Source of the DNA: Caulifigura coniformis | GTDB taxonomy: Bacteria; Planctomycetota; Planctomycetia; Planctomycetales; Planctomycetaceae | DNA length: 64,000 nucleotides | Reading direction: 5' to 3' | Assembly (NCBI RefSeq): GCF_007745175.1 | Contig: NZ_CP036271.1 | Coordinates: 3,174,314 to 3,238,313, forward strand | Part shown: positions 17,834-28,050 of the stretch, in pieces | How the letters are laid out: each line of letters starts with the position of its first letter | Position numbering within the stretch: the stretch's first letter is position 1 | The notes under the pieces: generated by a model | The model's database searches: none | Told to the model about the DNA's origin: nothing | The model's input: only the letters and a program-made list of their open reading frames with translations | Made by a program: the position numbers and the translations under genes

Positions 17834-18952
17834 TTACGGGTGGATGCGGAACTGTCCACGAACTGTGTTCCAGGAGTCGTTCTCTTTCCGGCCGCTGAAG
17901 ACCATGGTGAATGAGCGTCCGTCGGCGGACATCCATTTGGTCGGGAGAAACCAGCAGAACGTGTTCAGGGGAATGTGTCCTGCCCCCCAATCGTTCTCGT
18001 AGAGCACTGTGGTCCACGGGCCCCAGGGTTCCGGCGCGTCGAAGACGCCAATGATGCCGCGGTGGGATTCGCCGTGTTCGGTGCAGAGGAGATAGCGCTT
18101 GAGTCCGGCGTTGTAGCTGACGCCGAGGTTCCAGCCGACGCCCCCGGTCGGGTCTTCGAAGACGGGCTTGCGTTGGTCGAGGTCGCTGGTCCAGGTGGGC
18201 TCGCCGCGGTCGTTGTGGCCCGAGAAGAAGGTCCAGGCGCTGCGGTCGAGTTGCCTGTGTCGGGGAACGCGAGCGAGGTCGATCGCGCCGGGGCGCTGGA
18301 TGACGAGGCAGGCGTTGCGATCGGGAGCGCTATCGGGGCCGGTGTCGGACTGGAAGCGGATGAGGTAGTGGTACACGAATTCATCGCGGGCGCCGGCGTT
18401 GTCGCGGCCGAACTGGCAGATGGTGGGGACCATCACCCCCTGTTCCCTCGTGAAGGCCCAGTCGGCCAACTGCCAAGACTTGCCGTGATCGCGTGATTCG
18501 GCGAGGCGGGCTTCCTGATAGGGCCTCGGCTGGTCTGGTCCGTTGGGGATGGGGGAGCTGTTCCACATCGTGAGGACGCCGTCGACACAGATGATGCCGT
18601 AGCTCTTGCCGGGGAAAGTGGCCTGCCTTTCGGCGTCGACGCCGCCCCAGACGTTGTGTCCGTGGTAGCTGTCCCAGTCTCCCTCGATGCGGGCGACGCC
18701 GAGGCTGACGCGGCCTTTGGAATTTGTGCCGCCGAAGCCTCCGCCGTCGCCGAAGGCGGTGTATTGATGTCCGTCGTCGGCCCAGGTGATGGGCCAGTTG
18801 TCGCTGCCGGGAGCGAGACGCCGGTGAGTGGACCAGTCGAACTGCACGCCCGTAAGGACAGGGCTGCGGGGGAGCGGAGGATCCGAGGCGGTCGCGAGGA
18901 GAGGAGCCAGGCCGCTCAGGAGGGCGACGGTGGCCCTCAGAAAGCTTGTCAT
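17834..18952 (-). CDS. Secreted protein, DUF4185/propeller-like
   Basis: 372 residues from the ATG at 18952, which starts a signal peptide (MTSFLRATVALLSGLAPLLATAS); the frame is open upstream to 19024 without signal-like features. Repeated blocks such as ADDGHQYTAFGDGGGFGGTN, GVLTMWNSSPIPNG and GVGWNLGVSYNAGLKRYLLC suggest a five-bladed beta-propeller of the DUF4185/glycoside-hydrolase-43-like kind. The active site cannot be identified. A carbohydrate-related role outside the cytoplasm is inferred only from fold and neighbours. Confidence 0.7.
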   Translation of the reverse strand: MTSFLRATVALLSGLAPLLATASDPPLPRSPVLTGVQFDWSTHRRLAPGSDNWPITWADDGHQYTAFGDGGGFGGTNSKGRVSLGVARIEGDWDSYHGHNVWGGVDAERQATFPGKSYGIICVDGVLTMWNSSPIPNGPDQPRPYQEARLAESRDHGKSWQLADWAFTREQGVMVPTICQFGRDNAGARDEFVYHYLIRFQSDTGPDSAPDRNACLVIQRPGAIDLARVPRHRQLDRSAWTFFSGHNDRGEPTWTSDLDQRKPVFEDPTGGVGWNLGVSYNAGLKRYLLCTEHGESHRGIIGVFDAPEPWGPWTTVLYENDWGAGHIPLNTFCWFLPTKWMSADGRSFTMVFSGRKENDSWNTVRGQFRIHP

Positions 18953-19162
18953 TCTCGCGAATCCGTACAGGCCGTGACAGATTGAGAAGATTTGATTGTC
19001 CTTCCGGGTTCGCCCCTTGTCCACGCTCGGCGGCTTCCATATCTTCTTCGCGTTCGCGCTGGTGAAAATTGCGCCCGAGTTGCGGTCTGCTCAGGAGCGG
19101 GCCCTCATGTGGCCGCCTCGCTGTATTCCCGGTGCTCCCCCGCCTCAAGAGGTTTTGACGAA

Positions 19163-20494
<1,332 letters not shown>

Positions 20495-20518
20495 GAATTG
20501 CGGGCGTGCACACGCCAG

Positions 20519-20550
20519 AAGCCCGGGGACGAACTCCCCGGGCTTTTTTT
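20519..20550 (+). terminator. Rho-independent terminator of ahcY
   Basis: A GC-rich stem GCCCGGGGA (20521-20529) pairs with TCCCCGGGC (20535-20543) around a short loop, followed by seven Ts, 25 bp after the ahcY stop. Confidence 0.93.
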
Positions 20551-20647
20551 GTGGACAGGGAGGGTCGCCTGATCAGGACTGCGGGCGCCGTTGACCATGT
20601 CGATCGAGGCTCCCAGCCCGGTGACCGACGACGTTGTTCGCGGTGAT

Positions 20648-21859
20648 TTACATCCGGAAGAAAAGTCCGCGTTTCTCCATCACTCTCAGAATGGCCCAGG
20701 TGATGGCGAAGTAGACTGCGAAGGCGCCCCACATGGTGATGGGCGAGCAATCGCGGGGAGCGTACTGCCGAATAAGGTCCCCGGTGAAGTCATGCAGGAT
20801 GTACCCCGCGAGGGCATTGACCCCCAACGTCCGGAACAGTGAGCTGTGCCAGCCCAGGATGTCGCAGGCGACATAGAACAGGGCGAAGACCACCATGCTG
20901 AAGCCGGCAGAAAACGTCAGGTACGAGAGCGAGCCGGCCCGCTGGCTCATCATCCAGTAGTTCCACTGACGATGCCTGGCGTCGGGCGGAGGCACAAACG
21001 GCGGCTCGGCCAAGAGGGATGTCCAGGTTCGACCTTCCCATGTCTCACTGGGAGGAATCACTGCGTCGGGCGCCAGCTTTCTGTGCGCGACTTCCCGTGC
21101 CGTCGCGAACGTCTCCGCGCTCTGCGGAACGTCGTACAGGCGCGTTCCGCAGGACATGATCCAGCCAGCGAGCATGAGCGCGACGCCGGACTTCACCATT
21201 GCCCCGATGGGGGACCGGAGATGGCTTCCCGTCACCATGTCGCAGGCCAGGGTTCCTGCGATGGCGGGGATCGTCCAGGTCAGGAATCCGAGCGGGCCGC
21301 CGTCGATGCCATTAGGCGTCGTATTGACCCAGGTGAAATTGAACCAGGCCGAGAGGCCGACGTGCAACGCTCCGGAGGCCGCGGCGAACGCGATCCTGAG
21401 GGGCGCGGGCGTGCGGATCACGGGAAGGATCCAGAGCGACGTGATCGCGATGTGGAGCAGCGTCTGGCACCATTCGCGTTTGCAGATGGAATAGAAGAGT
21501 TCGCCGGGAGGGCGGTCGAGGATTTTCGGCCACGACTGGATGGCGGGGACGACGACGTAGACCGCAAAGGCGACGAGCGCCAGTCCCAGGATGCGGCGGA
21601 CGGCGCGGAGATAGGCTGCGAGCGCTCCTTCCCGCTGCACGCGTCGTTCGAAGGTCAGCCGGAACGCGAAGCCGACCGCGAACAGGAACTGCGGCATGAT
21701 GGTGTCGGCATAGCTGCAGTAGTCGTGCGTGTGTTTGAGGATTCGCGGGCAGGCCAGGAACGCCCCGAGAAAGTTGACCAGGAACATTCCGGCCACTGTG
21801 TAGCCGCGGAACTGATCCAGCGACACGATGCGGGCCGGTCCAGTGGAATCCGACGACAT
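20648..21859 (-). CDS. Multi-span acyltransferase, HGSNAT/DUF5009-like
   Basis: 403 residues from the ATG at 21859 (MSSDSTGPARIVSLDQFRGY); an upstream ATG at 21928 is possible. The opening RIVSLDQFRGYTVAGMFLVN and the following ADTIMPQFLFAVGFAFRLTF match the DUF1624/DUF5009 family related to heparan-alpha-glucosaminide N-acetyltransferase. About nine or ten membrane segments are visible. Such enzymes move acetyl groups across the membrane onto sugars; substrate unknown. It stands alone on the minus strand, convergent with ahcY. Confidence 0.8.
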   Translation of the reverse strand: MSSDSTGPARIVSLDQFRGYTVAGMFLVNFLGAFLACPRILKHTHDYCSYADTIMPQFLFAVGFAFRLTFERRVQREGALAAYLRAVRRILGLALVAFAVYVVVPAIQSWPKILDRPPGELFYSICKREWCQTLLHIAITSLWILPVIRTPAPLRIAFAAASGALHVGLSAWFNFTWVNTTPNGIDGGPLGFLTWTIPAIAGTLACDMVTGSHLRSPIGAMVKSGVALMLAGWIMSCGTRLYDVPQSAETFATAREVAHRKLAPDAVIPPSETWEGRTWTSLLAEPPFVPPPDARHRQWNYWMMSQRAGSLSYLTFSAGFSMVVFALFYVACDILGWHSSLFRTLGVNALAGYILHDFTGDLIRQYAPRDCSPITMWGAFAVYFAITWAILRVMEKRGLFFRM

Positions 21860-22013
21860 GCTTGATCCGGGGTGTCCGACGACTCTCACGCGGCTAGCGC
21901 GCGTTTCATTCAGGTGACTCGACGGCAATACTCGCGGTTCAGGAGGAGCCTCGAAATCCCATCGCCATTGCCGATCGGATGTGATCTCGTTCAGCGATGG
22001 TCGGGGGCGAGCG

Positions 22014-22457
22014 CTATTTCTTGAACGGTTCCACTTCGAATTTCAGGTCCTGGCCGTCCGCGGTCACTTCCGCTTCCAGCGGAGTGAGCGTGACGTTGGC
22101 GTACTTGCTTGAAATCCGGGGTTTCTTTCCCTTGGTGAGGTCCATCTCCCCCCCGGCGCGTCCCATGAATTTCTCGACGATGCTGACATCGCGGAGGACA
22201 ACCTTGTGCTTGCCGAGCACGGCGCCCGGCTTGTCATCATCGATCGTCGCCAGGACGAATTTCCCTTCCTCGTTCGTCAGACCGGCCGACTGCGGCCCCT
22301 CGGTGACGGGCCAGAACTCCACCCGCACATTCTCGAGGGGCTTGCCGTCCAGGAGGATCGCTCCTCCGGCGTTCGCCAGGGTGAGTTCGCTTTCCCCGCA
22401 ACCCGAGAAGACTGCGAGCGCGAGCAAAGCCCAGACGGTGCGTTCACGCGTCGACAT
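22014..22457 (-). CDS. Small lipoprotein with carboxypeptidase-regulatory-like fold
   Basis: 147 residues. A lipoprotein signal ends in a lipobox (VFSGC at residues 16-20), so the mature protein should be lipid-anchored. The body (GGAILLDGKPLENVRVEFWP, then GLTNEEGKFVLATID) is a transthyretin-like/carboxypeptidase-regulatory beta-sandwich. Planctomycete DUF1559 genes are very often followed by such a lipoprotein, and this one lies 115 bp downstream of DUF1559 copy 3 on the same strand, so the two probably form one operon. Function is unknown. Confidence 0.85.
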   Translation of the reverse strand: MSTRERTVWALLALAVFSGCGESELTLANAGGAILLDGKPLENVRVEFWPVTEGPQSAGLTNEEGKFVLATIDDDKPGAVLGKHKVVLRDVSIVEKFMGRAGGEMDLTKGKKPRISSKYANVTLTPLEAEVTADGQDLKFEVEPFKK

Positions 22458-22572
22458 GGTGCAAAGTCCTCAAGGGAAGTAGGCGACCAGGATCTGCAGG
22501 GACGGGAATCCCGGGCTGAACCCTCTCAGCGCCGGGGTTCACTCACGATCAGGCAGGGGATTCCGCCTGCCG

Positions 22573-23661
22573 TCAGAATTCGCCGACGATATCTCCCTTG
22601 CCACGGCTTCCCAGGGCAATGAACACAATGTTGGAAATGTTCTCTGACAGGAACCTGACAGAGCCGTCCGTCATCGCCACCTGTGTTCCGCCGACGTGCA
22701 TGCTGCCCATGGCATTCATTCGGTCGTCGAACAGTTGCTGCTGAGTCCCGGCGTCGAGGCCGGCGAAGTTGGCTGGCAGGCGGAAGTTGATCTTCACGCC
22801 GGTGGCGATCAGGGCATCGGCCTGTGCGCCGAACCAGACCCAGCCCCAGTCGGCGATGCTTTCATCGGGGATTGCGTCGAACACCGGATCGTAGATCTGC
22901 CGTTCGCCGAGAAGGATCGTGTTGGACGTGCCGTCGGTCGCGTCGCGGATCTTCAGTTTCACGTTCTGGTGGAACATTCCGGCGAGATCCTTGGGATTCA
23001 TCGTGGGATGAAAGCAGAGCCCGGGGCGGGTTGAATTGCACCGCGGATAGCTGCGAAAGCCTGCACAGCCGAGGTAGCTGGTGATGGCGTACTTGCCGGA
23101 GTCGGCCGGGGTTGTGGATCTGTTTTTCGGTCCGGCCGGGTTTGTCGGGCAGATGAGGTAGGGGAGCGATGTCTGGAAGAAGTGTTCGCCGACCCAATCG
23201 GGATCTGTCGGCTGAACTCTGCGGTTTCTGTTGAAGTCGACGTTGTCCCAGCGATTGAAGAGGGGGGCCTGCTCCATGTAGGGGAGGAGCTGGTGCATCA
23301 TGGCGTAGCGTCGCGGTTGGGACGGGGGCATCGTCGACTTATTCGTCCACTCCGGGAATGGCATGGCGAACGGCTGACAGCCGGCGCTGAACTCCGCGGT
23401 GTCGATGCCGGGGTTATGGTTGGCCGTGCCGCTCAGATAGTTTCCCTGGGCTCTGAGAATGCCGTAAGGGAAAGCCTGGTAGGTGTCCTCAAAGTTGTGG
23501 CAGGCGAGCGCCAGCTGCTTGAGGTTGTTCTTGCATTGGGTTCGGCGTGCCGCCTCACGTGCCTGTTGAACAGCGGGCAGCAGGAGGGCAATGAGAATCG
23601 CGATGATCGCGATCACAACGAGCAGTTCGATCAGCGTAAAGCCCCGGCGAGAACGAGACAT
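22573..23661 (-). CDS. DUF1559 prepilin-like protein (copy 3)
   Basis: 362 residues. Prepilin signal [20 protein letters not shown], then the DUF1559 signature [18 protein letters not shown], a mid-domain [13 protein letters not shown] block, and the H-x9-DG motif as [12 protein letters not shown] followed by VRFLSENI. Probably processed by a prepilin peptidase and placed in the envelope. It is the upstream gene of a likely two-gene unit with the small lipoprotein at 22014-22457, and faces the GntR-type regulator across a 180-bp divergent gap. Confidence 0.94.
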   Translation of the reverse strand: MSRSRRGFTLIELLVVIAIIAILIALLLPAVQQAREAARRTQCKNNLKQLALACHNFEDTYQAFPYGILRAQGNYLSGTANHNPGIDTAEFSAGCQPFAMPFPEWTNKSTMPPSQPRRYAMMHQLLPYMEQAPLFNRWDNVDFNRNRRVQPTDPDWVGEHFFQTSLPYLICPTNPAGPKNRSTTPADSGKYAITSYLGCAGFRSYPRCNSTRPGLCFHPTMNPKDLAGMFHQNVKLKIRDATDGTSNTILLGERQIYDPVFDAIPDESIADWGWVWFGAQADALIATGVKINFRLPANFAGLDAGTQQQLFDDRMNAMGSMHVGGTQVAMTDGSVRFLSENISNIVFIALGSRGKGDIVGEF

Positions 23662-23845
23662 CCAGCGTGCTCCTTTGGAACGGAAGCAGAAACGTGGTTT
23701 GTCAGCGTGAATCAGCGAGTTTCGTCGAATTTGGCAGTAGCCAATTGCATGAAACTAGAGTTCAATTAATTGGGACTGCAGCTTTTCATCCTACCGTCGC
23801 GGCCGAACCAGTCAAACGTGTTCTCGGAATTCACGGGTGATTAAT
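23662..23845. promoter_or_regulatory. Divergent promoter region with AT-rich palindrome
   Basis: The gap between the DUF1559 gene and the GntR-type gene is clearly more AT-rich than its surroundings and contains the palindrome CAATTAATTG (23763-23772). GntR-family proteins often bind short palindromes near their own promoter, so this is a candidate operator. No footprint-like consensus can be proven from one site. Confidence 0.35.
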
Positions 23846-24568
23846 ATGACGCTTGGCCAGGCTCTTGTTCCCCGTTCGCTTTCGAAATCGTCTCTTCTGA
23901 TGCCCACTCGAAAATCGGCTGGTCCATCGCCGAAACGCAGTGGAGCCCTGACCGCCCGTGTCTACGAGCGTTTGCGGGAGGAGATTCTCGACGGCGTTCA
24001 TCCACAGGGAACGCACCTCTCAATTCAGTCGATCGCGACCTCGATGCGGACGAGCAACGGGCCGGTCATCACCGCCCTGCATCGCCTGGCGCATGAGGGA
24101 CTGGTGCAGCATGGCCGCGGGTCGGGTTACCGAATTGCCGAATGGACGCCACTCCTTCTTGATCAACTGCTGGTGGTGCGACGGGCCCTCGAGACGGAAG
24201 CGGCCCGCCTGGCGGCGCGACTGTCGAACAGGGAGGACATCGACGAACTGCAGACACACATCGCGCAGATGGAAGCGATGGTGGCCGAAGGGCGACGGGC
24301 GGATGCGGAAAGGATCGACGTGGAGCTGCATGTTGCGATCGCCAAGCTGAGTCGCAATGCGCAGTTGATCGACGCGCTGGCCCGGAGTCATATGCTGGAG
24401 ATCGTTCGCCGGCGGCTGCTGGCGAACGCGCCCCGGGGCGATTTCAAGAACATGGCCCGCAATCACCAGATCCTGATCGACGCGATCGCCTCGGGCGATC
24501 CGGACGAGGCGGGCAAGGCCATGCATTGGCACCTTCGCAGCAAGTCTTCGACGACAGGGAATGCGTGA
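23846..24568 (+). CDS. GntR-family transcriptional regulator (FCD type)
   Basis: 240 residues from the ATG at 23846; GTG at 23837 and ATG at 23900 are alternatives. The N-terminal winged helix (YERLREEILDGVHPQGTHLS, then GPVITALHRLAHEGLVQ and GSGYRIA) is typical of GntR. The C-terminal FCD ligand domain has the metal-binding pattern: Asp/His in VELHVAIAKLS and His in NHQILIDAIASGDPDEAGKA. Ligand unknown, probably an organic acid as for many FCD members. Its stop shares one base with the start of the SpoIID-like gene (TGATG), so the two are co-translated. Confidence 0.93.
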   Translation: MTLGQALVPRSLSKSSLLMPTRKSAGPSPKRSGALTARVYERLREEILDGVHPQGTHLSIQSIATSMRTSNGPVITALHRLAHEGLVQHGRGSGYRIAEWTPLLLDQLLVVRRALETEAARLAARLSNREDIDELQTHIAQMEAMVAEGRRADAERIDVELHVAIAKLSRNAQLIDALARSHMLEIVRRRLLANAPRGDFKNMARNHQILIDAIASGDPDEAGKAMHWHLRSKSSTTGNA

Positions 24569-25800
24569 TGACGTTTTCAGAGGTTTCGCGGCGCGCGGCT
24601 TTGGCCGCCTTGGCCGCCGCGACAACGCCTCGTCTGCTTCTGGCTGCGGCTGCTCCGACGGATCAATTGCCGGAGGTGGGAAAGACAGGGGACATCCGGG
24701 TCTGTCTGAGCGACGACCCGTTCGAGGGTTCGGTTGTCATCACGACTGCCTTTGAGACGACGCTGCACGAACTCGGGAAAGCGAAGTCGCAGCTGACCTC
24801 GGCCGCGAGATCGGACGTGCGGATCGAACGGAAGGGTGGAGAATGGATGGCCGGCGGCAGGAAGCTGTCGGGGCGGGCCATTGAACTCCGGCCAGCGACA
24901 TCGCCGGGGCTGTGGGTGAACGACCGCTTCTACCGCGGGAGCCTGCGGCTGGTTCCGTTCGACAATCGGCGGTTCTGGGTGGTCAACGTGCTTCCGTTCG
25001 AGCACTACCTGTGCTCGGTGATCGACGGTGAGATTCCGGGGCAGTTCCACAACGAAGCCCGGAAAGCCCAGACCGTGGCCGCGCGAACCTATGCGTTGCG
25101 TCGCCGCGAGCAGAACGCGGCGAGGGAGTTCGACGTCTACGCGTCGCCGACGCGAGACCAGAACTACCACGGGTTCCAGTACCGGGACGGAAAGGGGCGG
25201 GCTTTTGCCGGGGAATCGGCGAAGTCGCGGCAGGCGGTTCGGGAGACCCTTGGAAAGGTTCTGCGGCGCAATGGGAAACTCGCCCGGACGTATTACTCAG
25301 CCTGCTGCGGTGGAGTGACGAGCACCGGAACGACGACGTTTCCAGACGCGACGGACATGCCGAGCGTCGTGTGCGGCCACTGCCAGGAGTGTCCGCGCTA
25401 TCGATGGTCGACCCGGCTGACAGCCTCGGAGATTTCGGCCGGCATGCGGAAGGGACTGGGGAAGAAGGCTCCGGCGACGTTCGAAGTGCACGCGGCCGAG
25501 GTTGCACACTCAGAAGACCGGACCCGACTTCCGGAGCTGATCGTTCGCGACAAAGCTGGCCAGAGTCTGACGCTCGATACGCGGAGCTTCCGGAGCGGGC
25601 TGCCGCGGACCGATCTATTCAGCGTGTGGTTCTCGGTCGAGAAAGAGGGGGACCGGTGGCGGCTTGATGGGATCGGGCATGGCCATGGCGTGGGGCTGTG
25701 CCAGTGGGGGGCGAACGGATTCGGCAAGGCGGGGAAGGCGTTCGATGAGATTCTCAGGCACTATTATCCAGGAGCGGACGTTGTCGATGGCGGTGCTTGA
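24568..25800 (+). CDS. SpoIID/LytB-domain protein, probably TAT-exported
   Basis: 410 residues from the ATG at 24568, which overlaps the regulator stop by one base. The N-terminus SRRAALAALAAATTPRLLLA resembles a twin-arginine signal. The SpoIID core is clear: FEHYLCSVIDGEIPGQFHNEARKAQTVAARTYAL (split around the conserved catalytic-type Glu), YYSACCGGVTSTG, and the end motif HGHGVGLCQWGANGFG. SpoIID cleaves peptidoglycan glycan strands in sporulating Firmicutes; relatives in non-sporeformers are thought to remodel the wall. Two Cys pairs (VVCGHCQECPRY) are a lineage trait of many SpoIID proteins. Confidence 0.92.
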   Translation: MTFSEVSRRAALAALAAATTPRLLLAAAAPTDQLPEVGKTGDIRVCLSDDPFEGSVVITTAFETTLHELGKAKSQLTSAARSDVRIERKGGEWMAGGRKLSGRAIELRPATSPGLWVNDRFYRGSLRLVPFDNRRFWVVNVLPFEHYLCSVIDGEIPGQFHNEARKAQTVAARTYALRRREQNAAREFDVYASPTRDQNYHGFQYRDGKGRAFAGESAKSRQAVRETLGKVLRRNGKLARTYYSACCGGVTSTGTTTFPDATDMPSVVCGHCQECPRYRWSTRLTASEISAGMRKGLGKKAPATFEVHAAEVAHSEDRTRLPELIVRDKAGQSLTLDTRSFRSGLPRTDLFSVWFSVEKEGDRWRLDGIGHGHGVGLCQWGANGFGKAGKAFDEILRHYYPGADVVDGGA

Positions 25801-26116
25801 CCCCATCATCAAGCGCATGGTGACGACCGCGATTCGAGTGACGCCCGTCGCGTTCGCGGTCGTGTTGTGGACCGCATTGATCCTGGAGTTCCACTCGCGC
25901 ACGCCGGGTCCCGGGGCCGGCACGGTCGTCCTTGTTTTGAGTGGGGTGTCCGCTGCTGTTTACTTTCTGATTCGCGGACGCCGGCATGCGATCGGGTTAT
26001 CGATGCTGATCGCTTATTCTGTGGCTGTTCTTTCGGTTGCGACCTTCGTCATGCTGCTTCGCAGGATTTACGATCTTCAGGATTGGATCGAATTTGGCCT
26101 CCTCCCCTGGCGATAG
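25787..26116 (+). CDS. Small three-span membrane protein
   Basis: 109 residues from the ATG at 25787, with GGAGCGG upstream at good spacing; it overlaps the end of the SpoIID-like gene by 14 bp in another frame. Three hydrophobic helices are visible (AIRVTPVAFAVVLWTALIL, TVVLVLSGVSAAVYFLI, LSMLIAYSVAVLSVATFVML). The family is unknown. Overlaps on both sides place it in one transcription unit with the SpoIID-like and alpha/beta-hydrolase genes. Confidence 0.75.
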   Translation: MAVLDPIIKRMVTTAIRVTPVAFAVVLWTALILEFHSRTPGPGAGTVVLVLSGVSAAVYFLIRGRRHAIGLSMLIAYSVAVLSVATFVMLLRRIYDLQDWIEFGLLPWR

Positions 26117-26972
26117 ACTGGTTCGGGTTCCGACGACAGACGGACTGCTCCTCGATGGCGCCGTTTCCGCGCCGCCAGAAGGAAAGCCACGCGGGCGAGC
26201 GTGGATTTTCGTGCACGGCACCGGCTCAAATTTCACGGCGCCCGGGATCCTGGAAGGGCTGGCGCAGTTGCTGTCATCCCGCGGCGAAGCAGTGCTGCGA
26301 CTGAATACACGAGGGCATGACCTCGTGGCGAAGATTCCGACGATGTCGGGGAGCGTTCGAGGCGGGGCGGCGTATGAGAGCCTGGCAGACGCTCACCTCG
26401 ACATCGAGGCTGCGGCTGCGTGGCTGAACGATGCGGGTTACGAACAGCTCTCGCTCCTGGGGCACAGCCTGGGGGGTGTGAAGGCGATCGTGTCGCAGTC
26501 GGAACATCCGATCAAGGGCGTGGAGGAGATCGTCGCGCTGTCGCCGCCGCGTTTGCAGTACGAGCAACTCATTCAGGATCACGCGTTCCGACGGCATTTC
26601 GATCAGGCCCGGCAGCTCGTTGACGACGGGCGCGGGGACGAACTGGTGGAAATGACGAGCCCGCTCAGGTTGTGGATTCCGGCCCGGGGAATCGTCGAGA
26701 AATACGGCATCGAGGACCGGTTCGACTTCGTTTCGCATCTTCCCCGCGTGCAACCGGCGACGTTGGTGTTCATCGACTCGATGTCGCTCGAGTCGTCGAT
26801 CGCTCACCGGGGACTGGAAGACGCGCTGGCCGATGTGGCGCGGTCGCATTCCGCCTTCACCGTGCATCGGCATCCTGACGATATCCGATACGCCGGCTCC
26901 GAAGTGGCGATCGCGAACCAGATTGTCGGCTGGAGAGCGAAGCGCGATACCTTGATGGATGCAGGAATCTGA
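26094..26972 (+). CDS. Alpha/beta hydrolase
   Basis: 292 residues if it starts at the TTG at 26094, inside the end of the preceding gene; a TTG at 26037 is also in frame. The fold is shown by the oxyanion motif VHGTGSNF, the nucleophile elbow GHSLGG (Ser125), and a late Asp/His region (HRHPDDIRYAG). It hydrolyses an ester, amide or similar bond in the cytoplasm; the substrate is unknown and no lid-domain signature helps. The start is the weak point of this call. Confidence 0.82.
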   Translation: MASSPGDRLVRVPTTDGLLLDGAVSAPPEGKPRGRAWIFVHGTGSNFTAPGILEGLAQLLSSRGEAVLRLNTRGHDLVAKIPTMSGSVRGGAAYESLADAHLDIEAAAAWLNDAGYEQLSLLGHSLGGVKAIVSQSEHPIKGVEEIVALSPPRLQYEQLIQDHAFRRHFDQARQLVDDGRGDELVEMTSPLRLWIPARGIVEKYGIEDRFDFVSHLPRVQPATLVFIDSMSLESSIAHRGLEDALADVARSHSAFTVHRHPDDIRYAGSEVAIANQIVGWRAKRDTLMDAGI

Positions 26973-27023
26973 AATCACCCACGGGACAGTGCTATTGTTC
27001 CCGGTTTTCCAACAGGAGTTTGA

Positions 27024-27350
27024 ATGTCCCATCAGCACGATCACGATCACGATTGCGGCCATGATCACGACCATGACCACGACTGTGGAGAAGGCGGAAT
27101 CGAAGTTGCGTTCGAACTCATTGAGGGCGCACTCGAGCCGCGCAACCTCACGGTCGATGACGTGAACGACGCCCTGATGGCGGCCATCGATGCACGCGAG
27201 GCGATGGTCGAACGGGGCGAATCGCCTGGCGAGATCGACGAGATGCCGCTGCTGGTCGGCGGGAAGAGCTACCGCTGTGGCGACATCTTCACAGTCACGA
27301 TCACCGACGTCGACGACTGGGATGACGAGGAGGAAGAAGAAGAGGCGTAG
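27024..27350 (+). CDS. Small His/Asp-rich acidic protein
   Basis: 108 residues. The N-terminus alternates His and Asp (HQHDHDHDCGHDHDHDHDC, residues 3-21) with two Cys, a pattern suited to binding Ni, Zn or Co. The middle is a folded-looking alpha/beta stretch (EPRNLTVDDVNDALMAAIDA) and the tail is a run of Asp/Glu (WDDEEEEEE). I do not recognise the family. ACAGGAG lies at good spacing before the ATG and a terminator follows. A metal store, chaperone or nickel-insertion accessory are guesses; no nickel enzyme genes are nearby. Confidence 0.8.
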   Translation: MSHQHDHDHDCGHDHDHDHDCGEGGIEVAFELIEGALEPRNLTVDDVNDALMAAIDAREAMVERGESPGEIDEMPLLVGGKSYRCGDIFTVTITDVDDWDDEEEEEEA

Positions 27351-27385
27351 GCGCCACGAGAGGGCGTTGGCAGGCTCGAAAAAAA

Positions 27386-27410
27386 AGCCCCCGGGGGCGA
27401 CCCGGGGGCT
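27386..27410. terminator. Bidirectional terminator
   Basis: AGCCCCCGGG pairs with CCCGGGGGCT around a five-base loop. On the minus strand the stem is followed by eight Ts, so it is strong for the ferredoxin gene; on the plus strand only a short TTT follows. It separates two convergent genes. Confidence 0.9.
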
Positions 27411-27429
27411 TTGAGAGCTGAATGCGTCG

Positions 27430-28050
27430 TCAGTCCATCCAGATGCGTTTCCACTCGGGAAAGATGCAGTCGAGGAGGTCGCGGCCTTCAGGAGTTGCGA
27501 CGTATTTCACCTTCGTCTCATCCCGGCCGGCGAGGCGAGCGATCGGAACTGTCTCGCCTTCTTCGCTGTAGAGCCAGTCGGGACGGGTGAACCACTCAAC
27601 GTGGTCGATGAGGTCCTGGCGACCCGTGGGCAGGTAGACCTGACCTTCGAGGAAGAGCTGGTAGCCGTACTCTTCGAGCTTGCCCCAGGGGAGGGCGGCT
27701 TCCGATCCCTGCCAGTAAGGTGCGAGCAACGACACCGCGTCCGGGCTGACGTTGGGGTTGTGGAGCATGTCGATCGCGTTCCACGGACAGATCGTCAGCG
27801 TGTAGTGATCGTTGGAATCGTTGGGCGACCGGTAGCACATCTGGCAGCCGATGCAGCGCGACGTGTCGATCTGGTGATAGCTCTGGCCGGGGATGGCGCT
27901 CGGGACTTCATAGATGCAGTCGACTGGGCAGACCGTCGCACAGGACTGGCAACTGGTGCAGGAGTCCTTGTTGATGACGTTGAGGTAGCGAGTCTCTTTC
28001 TTCCGATCGTCCTTACGGGTGCGGAAGTACTCGTCGACAGCGATGGTCAT
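27430..28050 (-). CDS. Ferredoxin-type 4Fe-4S protein
   Basis: 206 residues from the ATG at 28050; the longer frame upstream is not protein-like. Two 4Fe-4S sets are visible: Cys31, 34, 37 and 41 in CTSCQSCATVCP, and Cys66, 69, 72 and 88, where a 15-residue insert separates the third and fourth Cys. The C-terminal 115 residues (YWQGSEAALPWGKLEEYGYQ, WFTRPDWLYSEEGE) form an extra domain of unknown role. It should transfer electrons in the cytoplasm. The wide second cluster and the extra domain set it apart from small ferredoxins. Confidence 0.88.
   Translation of the reverse strand: MTIAVDEYFRTRKDDRKKETRYLNVINKDSCTSCQSCATVCPVDCIYEVPSAIPGQSYHQIDTSRCIGCQMCYRSPNDSNDHYTLTICPWNAIDMLHNPNVSPDAVSLLAPYWQGSEAALPWGKLEEYGYQLFLEGQVYLPTGRQDLIDHVEWFTRPDWLYSEEGETVPIARLAGRDETKVKYVATPEGRDLLDCIFPEWKRIWMD

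Noticed and set aside
19025-19162. SAH riboswitch upstream of ahcY
   Set aside because: The expected conserved core and pseudoknot partners could not be found.
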